A program made the position numbers and the translations under genes. From Sphingomonas sp. PP-CE-1G-424 (GTDB taxonomy: Bacteria; Pseudomonadota; Alphaproteobacteria; Sphingomonadales; Sphingomonadaceae), in contig NZ_SLXW01000002.1 in NCBI RefSeq assembly GCF_004341085.1, forward strand, positions 868,001 through 932,000: a stretch of 64,000 nt of DNA, read 5' to 3'. Shown one piece after another: positions 1 to 8,621 of this stretch. Under the pieces are notes generated by a model that saw nothing but the letters and a program-made list of their open reading frames with translations, ran no database searches and was not told the DNA's origin. Within the stretch, counting starts at the first letter, position 1; every line of letters begins with the position of its first letter.

Positions 1-31
1 TCAAACGAAGACCGAACACAGAGGAGAGGCC

Positions 32-991
32 ATGCGCGCGTTCATCTTCCCCGGCCAGGGGAGCCAGTCTGTCGGCATGGGCAAGGCGCTCGCCGACGCT
101 AGTGCCACCGCCCGCGAGGTCTTCGCCGAAGTCGACGAGGCGCTCGGCCAGCACCTGTTCCGCCTGATGAGCGAAGGTCCCGCGGACGACCTGCTCCTCA
201 CCGAGAACGCGCAGCCCGCGATCATGGCGAACGCGATCGCCACCTTGCGCGTCGCCGAGAAGGAAGGCGGCATCCGCCTCGCTGACAAGGCGGACTATGT
301 CGCTGGCCACAGCCTAGGCGAATATACCGCCTTGTGCGCTGCCGGTGCGCTCGACCTGTCGACCACCGCCCGCCTCCTGAAACTCCGCGGCCGCGCGATG
401 CAGGCGGCGGTTCCGGTAGGCGAGGGCGCGATGGCCGCGCTGCTCGGCACCGACCTCGAAAAGGCCCAGGTGATCGCCGGCGCCGCGGTCGACGCGATCC
501 TCGCGGAGGGCGGCCCCGAGCTGATCTGCACCGTCGCCAACGACAATGATCCGTCACAGGTCGTCATCTCCGGTCACCGCCTCGCCATCGAAAAGGCGAT
601 CGCGCTGGCGAAGGACCTCGGCGCCAAGCGTGCGGTATTGTTGCCCGTATCCGCCCCCTTCCACTGCCCCCTGATGCAACCCGCCGCCGAAGCGATGGAA
701 GCCGCGCTCCTCGACGCCGACCTCCGCGCGCCTTTGGTCCCGGTCTTCGCCAACGTAGACGCAACCGCCGTCGCCGACCCCGGCGCAATCCGTCACCTGT
801 TGGTCCAGCAGGTCACCGGCATGGTCCGCTGGCGCGAATCGGTGTTGGCAATGCATGCGGCGGGGGTCGACCACTTCGTCGAATTCGGCGGCAAGGTGCT
901 CAGCCCCATGGTCAAGCGCATCACCCCCGACGCCGAAACGACGAGCGTCATCACGATGGACGACATCGAGGCGTTGATTAAGGTACTGTAG
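32..991 (+). CDS. fabD: Malonyl-CoA:ACP transacylase
   Basis: Transfers malonyl groups from CoA to acyl carrier protein, supplying the extender unit for fatty-acid synthesis in the cytoplasm. The 319-residue product has the usual family length. It shows the N-terminal FPGQGSQ signature (residues 6-12), the nucleophile elbow GHSLGEY with Ser94, and the histidine region APFHCPLM near residue 210. The ATG follows a GAGGAG ribosome site by about seven bases. It heads the fab operon, but an unrelated GxxExxY gene separates it from fabG. Function is secure from motifs and context. Confidence 0.97.
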   Translation: MRAFIFPGQGSQSVGMGKALADASATAREVFAEVDEALGQHLFRLMSEGPADDLLLTENAQPAIMANAIATLRVAEKEGGIRLADKADYVAGHSLGEYTALCAAGALDLSTTARLLKLRGRAMQAAVPVGEGAMAALLGTDLEKAQVIAGAAVDAILAEGGPELICTVANDNDPSQVVISGHRLAIEKAIALAKDLGAKRAVLLPVSAPFHCPLMQPAAEAMEAALLDADLRAPLVPVFANVDATAVADPGAIRHLLVQQVTGMVRWRESVLAMHAAGVDHFVEFGGKVLSPMVKRITPDAETTSVITMDDIEALIKVL

Positions 992-994
992 ATT

Positions 995-1436
995 TTCGCG
1001 CAGAGGCGCAGAGGACGCAGAGCCCATGAAAGATATCGATGTGGTCAGTGGCGACGTCCTGGATGTTGCTCTGCGATTGCATCGAGATTTAGGGCCGGGA
1101 CTGCTCGAAAGCGTTTACGAAGCGGTCCTTGCCGGTCGATTGGTTGCCATGGGCTATATGGTCGCCCGGCAGCGGCCAATCGATATCGAGTTCGAAGGCT
1201 TGCGTTTCGAAGCAGCGTTTCGGATCGATCTCCTTGTTGACGACCGCTTGGTCGTCGAGATCAAATCGGTCGAGTGCCTTCTCCCTGTCCATGCCAAGCA
1301 GCTGCTGACCTATCTAAGGCTCACCAAACAGCCCGTCGGGCTGCTCATAAACTTCGGCGGCGCCACCCTGAAAGAAGGCGTCCGCCGCCTCGTCAATAAC
1401 TACCGCCCCTCCGCGTCCTCCGCGCCTCTGCGCGAA
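995..1436. mobile_element. Candidate GxxExxY cassette bounded by 28-bp inverted repeats
   Basis: Bases 995-1022 and the reverse complement of 1409-1436 agree at 26 of 28 positions (core CGCAGAGGCGC). They bracket the GxxExxY gene so closely that the right repeat encodes its last residues. The left repeat starts four bases after the fabD stop. The unit splits the usual fabD-fabG pair, so insertion is likely. No target-site duplication was recognised and no transposase is encoded, so mobility is inference. Confidence 0.5.
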
Positions 1437-1448
1437 CAAATTTCTTGA
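1026..1448 (+). CDS. GxxExxY family protein (PD-(D/E)XK nuclease-like)
   Basis: A 140-residue member of the GxxExxY family, whose cellular role is not established. The naming motif GLLESVY lies at residues 25-31. A nuclease-like core follows: Asp68 in RIDLLV, then EIK at 78-80, the order expected for a PD-(D/E)XK fold. The C-terminal SASSAPLRE is encoded by the right inverted repeat. The gene is less G+C-rich and uses more ordinary codons than fabD and fabG, consistent with acquisition. It interrupts the fab operon in the sense direction, so it probably rides on fab transcription. Nuclease activity is inferred from motifs only. Confidence 0.85.
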   Translation: MKDIDVVSGDVLDVALRLHRDLGPGLLESVYEAVLAGRLVAMGYMVARQRPIDIEFEGLRFEAAFRIDLLVDDRLVVEIKSVECLLPVHAKQLLTYLRLTKQPVGLLINFGGATLKEGVRRLVNNYRPSASSAPLREQIS

Positions 1449-1462
1449 ATTTGGAGACCAAA

Positions 1463-2200
1463 ATGTTCGACCTCACAGGCATGACCGCCCTCGTCACCGG
1501 AGCATCCGGCGGGATCGGGTCCGAGATCGCCAAGGCCCTCGCCGCGCAAGGCGCCCGCCTCGCCGTATCCGGCTCCAACGCCGACAAGCTCGAAGCCTTC
1601 CGCGCCACCCTCGGCGGCGACCACGTCGCGCTTCCCTGCAACCTCTCCGACGCCGCTGCCGTCGACGCGCTCGTCCCACAGGCAGTGGAGAAGCTCGGCA
1701 AGCTAGACATCCTCGTCAACAACGCCGGTGTCACCCGCGACAATCTCGCGATGCGGATGAAGGATGACGAGTGGGACAGCGTCATCCGCGTCAACCTCGA
1801 AGCCGCGTTCCGCCTCATGCGCGCCGCCGCCAAGCCGATGATGAAAGCGCGCTTCGGCCGGATGATCTCGGTGACCTCGATCGTCGGCGTCACCGGCAAC
1901 CCCGGCCAGGCCAATTACGCCGCGTCGAAGGCCGGCCTGATCGGCATGTCCAAATCGATGGCGCAGGAACTCGCCAGCCGCGGCATCACCGTCAACTGCG
2001 TCGCCCCCGGTTTCATCACATCGCCGATGACCGACGCGCTGCCCGATGCGCAGAAGACAGCGCTCACCGCAAAGATTCCTGCCGGTCGCCTCGGCGAAGG
2101 CGCAGACATTGGCGCCGCGATCGTGTACCTTGCAAGCCGTGAAGCCGGTTACGTCACGGGACAAACCGTGCACGTGAACGGCGGGATGGCGATGATCTGA
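1463..2200 (+). CDS. fabG: 3-oxoacyl-ACP reductase
   Basis: NADPH-dependent reduction of 3-oxoacyl-ACP, the first reductive step of fatty-acid elongation. The 245-residue short-chain dehydrogenase has the nucleotide motif TGASGGIG at residues 12-19, NNAG at 86-89, and the catalytic set Asn111, Ser139, Tyr152 and Lys156. The ATG at 1463 is preferred over an in-frame TTG at 1445 because GGAG at 1453-1456 is well spaced for it and the TTG lies almost inside the upstream repeat. acpP follows after a 77-base spacer. Confidence 0.96.
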   Translation: MFDLTGMTALVTGASGGIGSEIAKALAAQGARLAVSGSNADKLEAFRATLGGDHVALPCNLSDAAAVDALVPQAVEKLGKLDILVNNAGVTRDNLAMRMKDDEWDSVIRVNLEAAFRLMRAAAKPMMKARFGRMISVTSIVGVTGNPGQANYAASKAGLIGMSKSMAQELASRGITVNCVAPGFITSPMTDALPDAQKTALTAKIPAGRLGEGADIGAAIVYLASREAGYVTGQTVHVNGGMAMI

Positions 2201-2277
2201 ACTTGCGCGCTGAACTACCGCGTTCTAGGTGCGTTCAGGAAATACCGAAAACCCCCAGATTTGAAGAGGGAACTACC

Positions 2278-2514
2278 ATGAGCGAGACCGCTGACCGCGT
2301 GAAGAAGATCGTCGTCGAGCATCTCGGCGTCGAAGCCGACAAGGTGACCGAGGACGCGAGCTTCATCGACGACCTGGGCGCAGACAGCCTCGACATCGTC
2401 GAACTCGTCATGGCGTTCGAGGAAGAATTCGGTGTCGAGATCCCCGATGATGCCGCCGAGAAGATTGCGACCGTCAAGGACGCGATCACCTATATCGACG
2501 AGCACAAGGCCTGA
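2278..2514 (+). CDS. acpP: Acyl carrier protein
   Basis: Small acidic carrier (78 residues) that holds growing acyl chains on a phosphopantetheine arm. The attachment site is Ser37 in [10 protein letters not shown]. The in-frame extension back to 2203 is rejected: the ATG at 2278 has AGAGGGA upstream and gives the standard ACP N-terminus. It lies between fabG and fabF, with a strong hairpin just downstream that could set its expression apart from fabF. Confidence 0.98.
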   Translation: MSETADRVKKIVVEHLGVEADKVTEDASFIDDLGADSLDIVELVMAFEEEFGVEIPDDAAEKIATVKDAITYIDEHKA

Positions 2515-2566
2515 TCAGGGTCTAGGGTTCAAAACTTTGGACCTGCCCTGAAGGGTGTGATTTGAG

Positions 2567-2612
2567 CGGCTCCCCGTCCTTGGGCAAAGAGGGCGGGGAG
2601 CCGTTTCGTTTT
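2567..2612 (+). terminator. Hairpin with T-rich tail between acpP and fabF
   Basis: Arms at 2567-2579 and 2591-2603 (CGGCTCCCC against GGGGAGCCG plus further pairs) enclose an 11-base loop and are followed by TTTCGTTTT. This is a convincing intrinsic terminator or attenuator shape. fabF starts only 24 bases later, so partial read-through is probable. Confidence 0.7.
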
Positions 2613-2635
2613 GAGAGCAGACGGAGTTTGAAGCC

Positions 2636-3898
2636 ATGCGGCGTGTCGTCGTAACCGGGCTAGGCCTGGTCACCCCCCTGGGGGCGGATGTTGAAACGGC
2701 CTGGGCGAATATCCTCGCCGGCAAGTCGGGCGCGGGCCCAATCACGCGCTTCGACGCGTCGGATCAGGTGTGCCGCATCGCCTGCGAGGTGAAACCGGCC
2801 GACCACGAATATGGCTTTGATCCCGGCAAGCGCGTCGACCACAAGGTCCAGCGTCAGGTCGATCCGTTCATCATCTACGGCATCGACGCGGCTGGTCAGG
2901 CGCTTGAGGATGCCGGTCTGCTCGACATGACGCTCGAGGAAAGCTGGCGCGCCGGCGTCTCGATCGGTTCGGGTATCGGTGGCCTGCCGGGTATCGAGAG
3001 CGAGGCGATCGTGCTCCATACAAAGGGCCCGCGTCGCGTTTCGCCACACTTCGTCCACGGCCGCCTGATCAACCTGATCTCGGGCCAGGTTTCGATCAAA
3101 TACGGCCTGCGCGGTCCGAATCACGCGGTCGTCACCGCCTGCTCGACCGGCGCGCATGCGATCGGCGACGCCGCGCGGATGATCGCGATGGACGACGCCG
3201 ACGTGATGCTCGCGGGTGGCGCGGAGGGCACCGTCTGCCCGCTAGGCATCGCCGGGTTCGCACAGGCCCGCGCGCTGTCGACCAACTTCAACGATTCGCC
3301 CGAAAAGGCCTCGCGCCCTTACGACAAGGACCGCGACGGCTTCGTCATGGGCGAGGGCGCGGGCGTCTTGGTGCTCGAAGAGTACGAGCACGCCAAGGCG
3401 CGCGGCGCGAAGATGTATGCCGAGGTGATCGGCTACGGCCTGTCGGGCGACGCATACCACGTGACCGCGCCGCATCCGGAAGGCGACGGTGCGTTCCGCT
3501 CGATGCAGATGGCGATCAAGAAGTCGGGCCTAAAGCTCGAGGACATCGACTACATCAACGCACACGGCACCTCGACGCCGCTGGGCGACGAACTCGAACT
3601 CGGCGCGGTCCGCCGACTGTTCGGCGACGCGATCTCGGGTCTGTCGATGTCGTCGACAAAGTCCGCGATCGGCCATCTGCTTGGCGGCGCCGGCGCGGTG
3701 GAGAGCATCTTCTGCATCCTCGCGCTGCGCGACCAGATCGTCCCGCCGACGCTGAACCTCGACAACCCGAGCGACAGCTGCGTGGGCGTCGACCTCGTCC
3801 CGCACGTGGCCAAGAAGCGTGAAGTCCGCGCGGTGCTGAACAACTCGTTCGGCTTCGGCGGCACCAACGCGTCGCTGGTGATGACGAAGGTCCAGTAA
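2636..3898 (+). CDS. fabF: 3-oxoacyl-ACP synthase II
   Basis: Condensing enzyme that extends acyl-ACP with malonyl-ACP. The 420-residue product begins RRVVVTGLGLVTPLG, has the nucleophile Cys169 in VTACSTGAH, and the two active-site histidines in NAHGTSTPLGD and SAIGHLLGGAG. The length and start match KAS II enzymes. It follows acpP across a terminator-like hairpin and is separated from mltG by a palindromic repeat. Confidence 0.97.
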   Translation: MRRVVVTGLGLVTPLGADVETAWANILAGKSGAGPITRFDASDQVCRIACEVKPADHEYGFDPGKRVDHKVQRQVDPFIIYGIDAAGQALEDAGLLDMTLEESWRAGVSIGSGIGGLPGIESEAIVLHTKGPRRVSPHFVHGRLINLISGQVSIKYGLRGPNHAVVTACSTGAHAIGDAARMIAMDDADVMLAGGAEGTVCPLGIAGFAQARALSTNFNDSPEKASRPYDKDRDGFVMGEGAGVLVLEEYEHAKARGAKMYAEVIGYGLSGDAYHVTAPHPEGDGAFRSMQMAIKKSGLKLEDIDYINAHGTSTPLGDELELGAVRRLFGDAISGLSMSSTKSAIGHLLGGAGAVESIFCILALRDQIVPPTLNLDNPSDSCVGVDLVPHVAKKREVRAVLNNSFGFGGTNASLVMTKVQ

Positions 3899-3906
3899 CG
3901 AAGTTG

Positions 3907-3955
3907 TTCCCCCGCGAAGGCGGGGGCCCAGACTGGGTCCCCGCCTTCGCGGGGA
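3907..3955. repeat. Intergenic palindromic repeat, family A copy 1
   Basis: A 49-base element whose ends are inverted copies of CCCCGCGAAGGCGGGG around GGCCCAGACTGGGTC. A second copy at 23477-23525 matches at 47 of 49 positions. It lies between fabF and mltG and happens to be open in the mltG frame, which would add a false N-terminal extension to that protein. Confidence 0.85.
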
Positions 3956-3969
3956 TCCAAGGAGTACCA

Positions 3970-4938
3970 ATGCGTAAGGTCGGCTGTCTCGGATTGATTA
4001 TCGGCCTGGTGGCAGTCGTCGCGCTGTTCTTTGTCGTCCAAGGCTGGGGCGGCGCCGGCCCAGCGGCCCGCACGCTGACCGTGCAGATCGGCGAAGGCAG
4101 CACGCTGGCCGGCGCTGCCGCTGAACTCGAAAAGGCCGGCGCGATCCCCTCGGCGCGACACTTCCGTCTGTACGCCCGCGTGTTCGGCTCGGGCGATCCG
4201 ATCAAGGCCGGCGAATACCGCATCGCGCCGCACACCAGCCAGTCCGACATCCTCAAGCTGATGCAGGGCGGCAAGGTCGTCCAGCGGCTCATCGTCGTCC
4301 CCGAAGGCTATCCCTCGGTCCTCATCCACGAAGCGCTGGCGAAGGTGGACGGCCTGACTGGCACCGTACCAGTCCCGGCTGAAGGCTCGATTCTCCCCGA
4401 CAGCTACGCCTTCCAGGCCGGCGACACCCGCGTATCGGTCGTCGCGAGGATGCAGGCGGCGATGAAGACCTACCTCGCTACCGCCTGGGCCGCGCGCAAG
4501 CCTGGCATCGCGGTGACGACGCCCGAACAGGCGATCATCCTCGCCTCGATCGTCGAGAAGGAAACCGGCAAGCCCTCCGAACGGCGCACCGTCGCTGCCG
4601 TCTACGGCAATCGCCTGCGCAACGGCATGCCGCTTCAGGCGGACCCCACGGTGATCTACCCGATCACCAAGGGCCGCCCGCTAGGCCGCCGTATCCTGCG
4701 GTCGGAACTGCATGCGAAGAACGGCTACAACACCTACGCCGAAGCCGGCCTCCCGGTCGGCCCGATCGCCAACCCCGGCCGCGCCTCGATCGACGCGGTA
4801 ATCGATCCGGCGCAGACCCAGGCGCTGTATTTCGTCGCAGACGGCACCGGCGGCCACGTGTTCGCGAACACGCTGGCCGAACACAACGCCAACGTGAAGA
4901 AATGGTACGCAATCCGAAAAGCCCGCGGCGAAATGTAA
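3970..4938 (+). CDS. mltG: Endolytic murein transglycosylase MltG
   Basis: Inner-membrane lytic transglycosylase that cuts nascent peptidoglycan strands (YceG family). The 322-residue product has one N-terminal membrane segment (about residues 7-25, rich in L, I and V), a LysM-like region, then the catalytic block with SIVEKETGK, in which Glu is the expected catalytic residue, followed by NRLRNGMPLQADPTV. The ATG at 3970 has AAGGAG directly upstream; the longer frame from 3904 only translates the repeat. Position after fabF is common in alphaproteobacteria. Confidence 0.95.
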   Translation: MRKVGCLGLIIGLVAVVALFFVVQGWGGAGPAARTLTVQIGEGSTLAGAAAELEKAGAIPSARHFRLYARVFGSGDPIKAGEYRIAPHTSQSDILKLMQGGKVVQRLIVVPEGYPSVLIHEALAKVDGLTGTVPVPAEGSILPDSYAFQAGDTRVSVVARMQAAMKTYLATAWAARKPGIAVTTPEQAIILASIVEKETGKPSERRTVAAVYGNRLRNGMPLQADPTVIYPITKGRPLGRRILRSELHAKNGYNTYAEAGLPVGPIANPGRASIDAVIDPAQTQALYFVADGTGGHVFANTLAEHNANVKKWYAIRKARGEM

Positions 4939-5097
4939 TCCTCCCCGGAACGGGGAGGGGGACCATCCGCAGGATGGTGGAGGGGGCTCACCGCGCGCGT
5001 ACCGTCAGTGGCGGGGTACGGCAGGTGGTACGCTCGCGGCGCTCCCCCTCCACCCCGCCGCTGCGCGTCGCGGTCCCCCTCCCCGTGCCGGGGAGGA
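4939..5097. repeat. Long inverted repeat between mltG and eda
   Basis: Left arm 4939-4964 and right arm 5072-5097 match as reverse complements at 25 of 26 positions (core CCCCGG then GGGGAGGGGGACC). About 107 bases lie between them and carry further short G+C-rich inversions. It sits between two converging genes, so it could act as a two-way terminator, but no T tract was seen. Confidence 0.7.
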
Positions 5098-5098
5098 G

Positions 5099-5719
5099 CT
5101 ACCCCCGCAAAGCGTTAGCCGCGCGCGCCTTGATCTCGATCTCGGCCATCGTCCCGCCGGTCACCCAGCTTCCGCCCACGCAGAGCACCGGCTTGAACGC
5201 CAGCCAATCGGGCGCGCTTGCCTCGGTGATACCGCCGGTCGGGCAGAAGCTGCACTGATAGAACGGCGCGGCCAGAGCCTTTAGCGCCTTCAACCCGCCA
5301 TTCGCCTCGGCCGGGAAGAACTTGAAGTGCGTCAGCCCCAGGTCGAGCCCGGTCATGATATCCGCCGCATTGGCGATTCCCGGCAGGAACGGAATGCCGC
5401 TCTCGATGATCGGCGTAGCAAGGCGTTCGGTCAGCCCCGGCGAGACGATGAATTCCGCGCCCGCATCGCGGACCTGCGCGAACTGCTGCGTGTTGACGAC
5501 GGTTCCCGCGCCGACGATCGCGCCCGGCACCTTTTTCATCTCGGCGATCGCCTCCAGCGCGGCGCCGGTGCGCAGCGTCACCTCGAGCACGCGCAGGCCG
5601 CCGGCGACCAGCGCTTCCGCGAGCGGGCGAGCAAGCGCCGCGTCCTCGATCACCAGCACCGGGATGACGGCGCTGGTCTGCATGATGTCTGCGATAGTGG
5701 GCGAGGGGGTTGCGGTCAT
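5099..5719 (-). CDS. eda: KDPG aldolase (2-dehydro-3-deoxyphosphogluconate aldolase)
   Basis: Last step of the Entner-Doudoroff pathway: splits 2-keto-3-deoxy-6-phosphogluconate into pyruvate and glyceraldehyde-3-phosphate. The 206-residue product has Glu46 in LEVTLRT and the Schiff-base Lys133 in HFKFFPAE, the same spacing as known Eda enzymes. Its ATG overlaps the glk stop in ATGA (5716-5719), so the two are translationally coupled. It is the last gene of the minus-strand glucose cluster. Confidence 0.96.
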   Translation of the reverse strand: MTATPSPTIADIMQTSAVIPVLVIEDAALARPLAEALVAGGLRVLEVTLRTGAALEAIAEMKKVPGAIVGAGTVVNTQQFAQVRDAGAEFIVSPGLTERLATPIIESGIPFLPGIANAADIMTGLDLGLTHFKFFPAEANGGLKALKALAAPFYQCSFCPTGGITEASAPDWLAFKPVLCVGGSWVTGGTMAEIEIKARAANALRG

Positions 5720-6684
5720 TGGGTGTGTTCCTGTGCAAAGGCGGCCGCGGCGCCGAACAGGCCGGGCTGGGGATGAGTGATGAGCTTGACGGGCATCGCC
5801 GCCATCATGCCCTGGAAGCGGCCCTTGGCGACGAAGCGCTGGTCGAAGCCTGAGCGGATGAGCCGATCCTTGATCCGGAAGCCCAAGCCGCCCGCGATCA
5901 CGACCGCCTTCGCGCCTTGCGCTAACGCCAGATCGCCAGCGACCGCGCCGAGCGCGAGGCAGAACCGGTCCAGCGCGGCGAGCGCGATCGAATCGGTGCC
6001 GTCGATCGCCTCGGTCCAGATCGTCTTGTCGTCATGGCTCGGCACTGCGCGCCCCTCCAGCGCGGCAAGCGTCTCGTAGATCGCGACGATGCCCGGCCCG
6101 GCCACGACGCGCTCGGCGGAGACACGTGTGAAAGTCTTCCGCAGTCGCTTCAGTAACGCGTCTTCGATCCCGTCGAGCGGGGCGAAGTCCATGTGGCCAC
6201 CCTCGGTTTCGAGCACCTGATACCCGTCTTTGCGCCGCAGCAACTGCGCGACGCCAAGCCCAGTACCGGGGCCGCAGATCGTCGTGATGCCCATCGACGG
6301 CAGCGGCGTATCGGGGCCGCAGAGGTGGATGAAGTCGCTGCTCGGCACCTGCGCGACGGCATGGCCGACCGCGCCGAAATCGTTGACGACCACCCACTGG
6401 TCGGCCTTCAAGCGCTCGGTGATCAGCGACTTGCGGATGATCCACGGGTTGTTGGTCAGCCGGATGACGTCGTTCGCGACCGGCGACGCGACCGCGATCG
6501 CGAGCGCACGGGGGAGGGGGCGCCCGAGCCCCGCCTCGAACGCCTGGTACGCGGTCTGGAGCGATGCGTGGTCTGCGGTCTTCAGCGTCGCCGGCTCGCC
6601 AAGCGACACGACGCGACCGTTCTCGACCTCGGCGATCGCGAAGCGGGCGTGCGTTCCGCCGATATCTGCCGCTACGATTTCCAT
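5716..6684 (-). CDS. glk: Glucokinase
   Basis: Phosphorylates cytoplasmic glucose with ATP to feed glucose-6-phosphate into the pathway. The 322-residue product belongs to the bacterial ATP-glucokinase family, with DIGGTHARF at residues 7-15 and a CGPGTGLG phosphate loop in the middle. The start at 6684 has GGGAGAG upstream; the longer frame to 6753 would only read through a repeat. It overlaps eda by four bases. The order zwf, edd, glk resembles the known Zymomonas arrangement. Confidence 0.95.
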   Translation of the reverse strand: MEIVAADIGGTHARFAIAEVENGRVVSLGEPATLKTADHASLQTAYQAFEAGLGRPLPRALAIAVASPVANDVIRLTNNPWIIRKSLITERLKADQWVVVNDFGAVGHAVAQVPSSDFIHLCGPDTPLPSMGITTICGPGTGLGVAQLLRRKDGYQVLETEGGHMDFAPLDGIEDALLKRLRKTFTRVSAERVVAGPGIVAIYETLAALEGRAVPSHDDKTIWTEAIDGTDSIALAALDRFCLALGAVAGDLALAQGAKAVVIAGGLGFRIKDRLIRSGFDQRFVAKGRFQGMMAAMPVKLITHPQPGLFGAAAAFAQEHTQ

Positions 6685-6716
6685 TCGTCTCTCCCGCTCC
6701 TCGATATCTTTATACG

Positions 6717-6787
6717 CGTTCGTCCTGAGCGAAGTCGAAGGACATGGCCCCAAGCGGGCGGTTCTTCGACTTCGCTCAGGACGAACG
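6717..6787. repeat. Perfect 24-bp inverted repeat, glk-edd gap
   Basis: Arms 6717-6740 and 6764-6787 are exact reverse complements (core GTCCTGAGCGAAGTCGAAG) around a 23-base centre. This resembles a dispersed palindrome often seen in sphingomonad gaps (recalled, not searched). It may end or stabilise edd mRNA. Confidence 0.85.
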
Positions 6788-6800
6788 GTAGGTAGGGATC

Positions 6801-8621
6801 CTAAAGCCCAGCCCCCGCCAGCATCGCCGACGCGCCCTTTTCAGCCTCGTCGGCAAGCCCGCGGAACATCCCGAACAGCTCGCGCCCCATGCCGCTAACC
6901 GGCGGTGGAACCGCGACCATTTCGCGCGTCGCCCACACGTCCGCGTCGACCAGCGCGTCCAGCGTACCGTTGACCGCATCCACCCGGATCATGTCGCCAT
7001 CGCGAATCAACCCGATCGCACCATCGAGCAGCGCCTCGGGTGAGCAGTGGATCGCGCACGGCACTTTACCGCTCGCACCCGACATGCGGCCGTCGGTAAC
7101 CAGCGCGACCTTGAACCCGCGGTTCTGCAACACCCCCAGCGGCGGCGTCAGCTTGTGCAACTCCGGCATGCCGTTCGCGCGCGGCCCCTGGAAGCGGACG
7201 ACGACGACGACGTCCTTCTCCAACTCGCCGCGCTTGAACGCCTCGATCACGTCGAGCTGGTCGTCGAACACCATCGCGGGCGCCTCGACGATCCAGCGCT
7301 CGCGCTCGACCGCGGACACCTTGATGCACGCGCGGCCGATATTGCCCGCGAGAATCCGCATCCCGCCATCGGGCGAGAACGGAGCTGTCGCAGGACGCAG
7401 AATCGTCTCGTCGCCGCTATCCGGCGTATCGCGCCAGGCTAGCGTATCGCCTTCGACCACCGCGGTCTTCGCATACGCCGACAGGTCCTCGCCGCCGATC
7501 GTCATGATGTCGCCGTGCAGCAGGCCTTCGCCGAGCAGTTCGCGGATCACATAGGGCATGCCCCCGGCAGCCTCGAACGCGTTCACGTCCGCCGAGCCGT
7601 TGGGATAGACGCGTGCGATCAGCGGGACTGCGCAGGAAAGGCGGTCGAAATCCTCCCAGTCGATGATGATCCCCGCTGCGCGAGCGATCGCCGGAACGTG
7701 GAGCAGATGATTGGTCGAGCCGCCGGTCGCGAGCAGGCCGACCGCGGCGTTCACGATCGCCTTCTCGTCGACGCAGTGCCCGAGCGGCCGATACGAATCG
7801 CCGCGCGCACCGATCTTCGCCAAGCGGTGCACTGCGGCCCGCGTGAGTTCCTGGCGCAGCTTGGTGCCCGGATTGACGAACGCCGCCCCGGGCATGTGGA
7901 GGCCCATCACCTCCATCATCATCTGGTTGGTGTTCGCCGTGCCGTAGAAGGTGCACGTGCCCTTCGAGTGATACGCGCCGATCTCGGCTTCGAGCAGCTC
8001 GTCGCGCCCAACTAGGCCTTCCGCGAATTTCTCGCGGACCGCCGCCTTCGCCTTGTTCGGCAAGCCGGTCGGCATTGGCCCACCTGGGATCAGCACCATC
8101 GGCAGATGCCCGAAGCGCAACGCGCCCATCAGCAGCCCCGGCACGATCTTGTCGCAGATGCCGAGCAGCGCCGCGCCCTCGAACGTCCCATGCGACAACG
8201 CGATCGCCGTGCTCAGCGCGATCGTGTCGCGGCTGAACAGCGACAGCTCCATGCCGGGATAGCCTTGCGTCACGCCGTCGCACATCGCCGGCACGCCACC
8301 CGCGACCTGCGCCGTCGCACCCGCCTCGCGCGCCCAGATCTTCATCAGCTCCGGGTAGCGATAGTAGACAGCGTGCGCGGAAAGCATGTCGTTATACGCA
8401 GTGACGATGCCGATGTTCATGCCGGCATCGGCCTTCATCGCGTCGCGATCTTCCTCGGTGCCGGCATAAGCATGCGCGAGGTTCGCGCAGCCGAGGCCGG
8501 GACGACGGACTTGCGCCGCTGCCTCGCGCTCGATCAGCGCGAGATAGGCGGCGCGGCTGTCGCGCGAGCGTTCGATGATCCGATCGGTGACCGCGGAGAC
8601 GACGGCGTTCAACATCGTCAC
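6801..8621 (-). CDS. edd: Phosphogluconate dehydratase
   Basis: Dehydrates 6-phosphogluconate to KDPG, the committing step of the Entner-Doudoroff route; an iron-sulfur enzyme of the IlvD/Edd family. The 606-residue product has the Edd length and start (DRIIERSRDSRAAYLALIE), cysteines in LGCANLAHA, AMCDGVTQG and GTCTFYGTA, and DGRMSGASGKVP near the end. The GTG at 8621 overlaps the pgl stop (GTGA); an ATG two codons on (8615) is the alternative start. A second dehydratase of this superfamily lies at 46555-48357. Confidence 0.96.
   Translation of the reverse strand: MTMLNAVVSAVTDRIIERSRDSRAAYLALIEREAAAQVRRPGLGCANLAHAYAGTEEDRDAMKADAGMNIGIVTAYNDMLSAHAVYYRYPELMKIWAREAGATAQVAGGVPAMCDGVTQGYPGMELSLFSRDTIALSTAIALSHGTFEGAALLGICDKIVPGLLMGALRFGHLPMVLIPGGPMPTGLPNKAKAAVREKFAEGLVGRDELLEAEIGAYHSKGTCTFYGTANTNQMMMEVMGLHMPGAAFVNPGTKLRQELTRAAVHRLAKIGARGDSYRPLGHCVDEKAIVNAAVGLLATGGSTNHLLHVPAIARAAGIIIDWEDFDRLSCAVPLIARVYPNGSADVNAFEAAGGMPYVIRELLGEGLLHGDIMTIGGEDLSAYAKTAVVEGDTLAWRDTPDSGDETILRPATAPFSPDGGMRILAGNIGRACIKVSAVERERWIVEAPAMVFDDQLDVIEAFKRGELEKDVVVVVRFQGPRANGMPELHKLTPPLGVLQNRGFKVALVTDGRMSGASGKVPCAIHCSPEALLDGAIGLIRDGDMIRVDAVNGTLDALVDADVWATREMVAVPPPVSGMGRELFGMFRGLADEAEKGASAMLAGAGL

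Noticed and set aside
1445..1462. TTG start for fabG six codons upstream
   Set aside because: It abuts the inverted repeat and the ATG at 1463 has a well-spaced GGAG.
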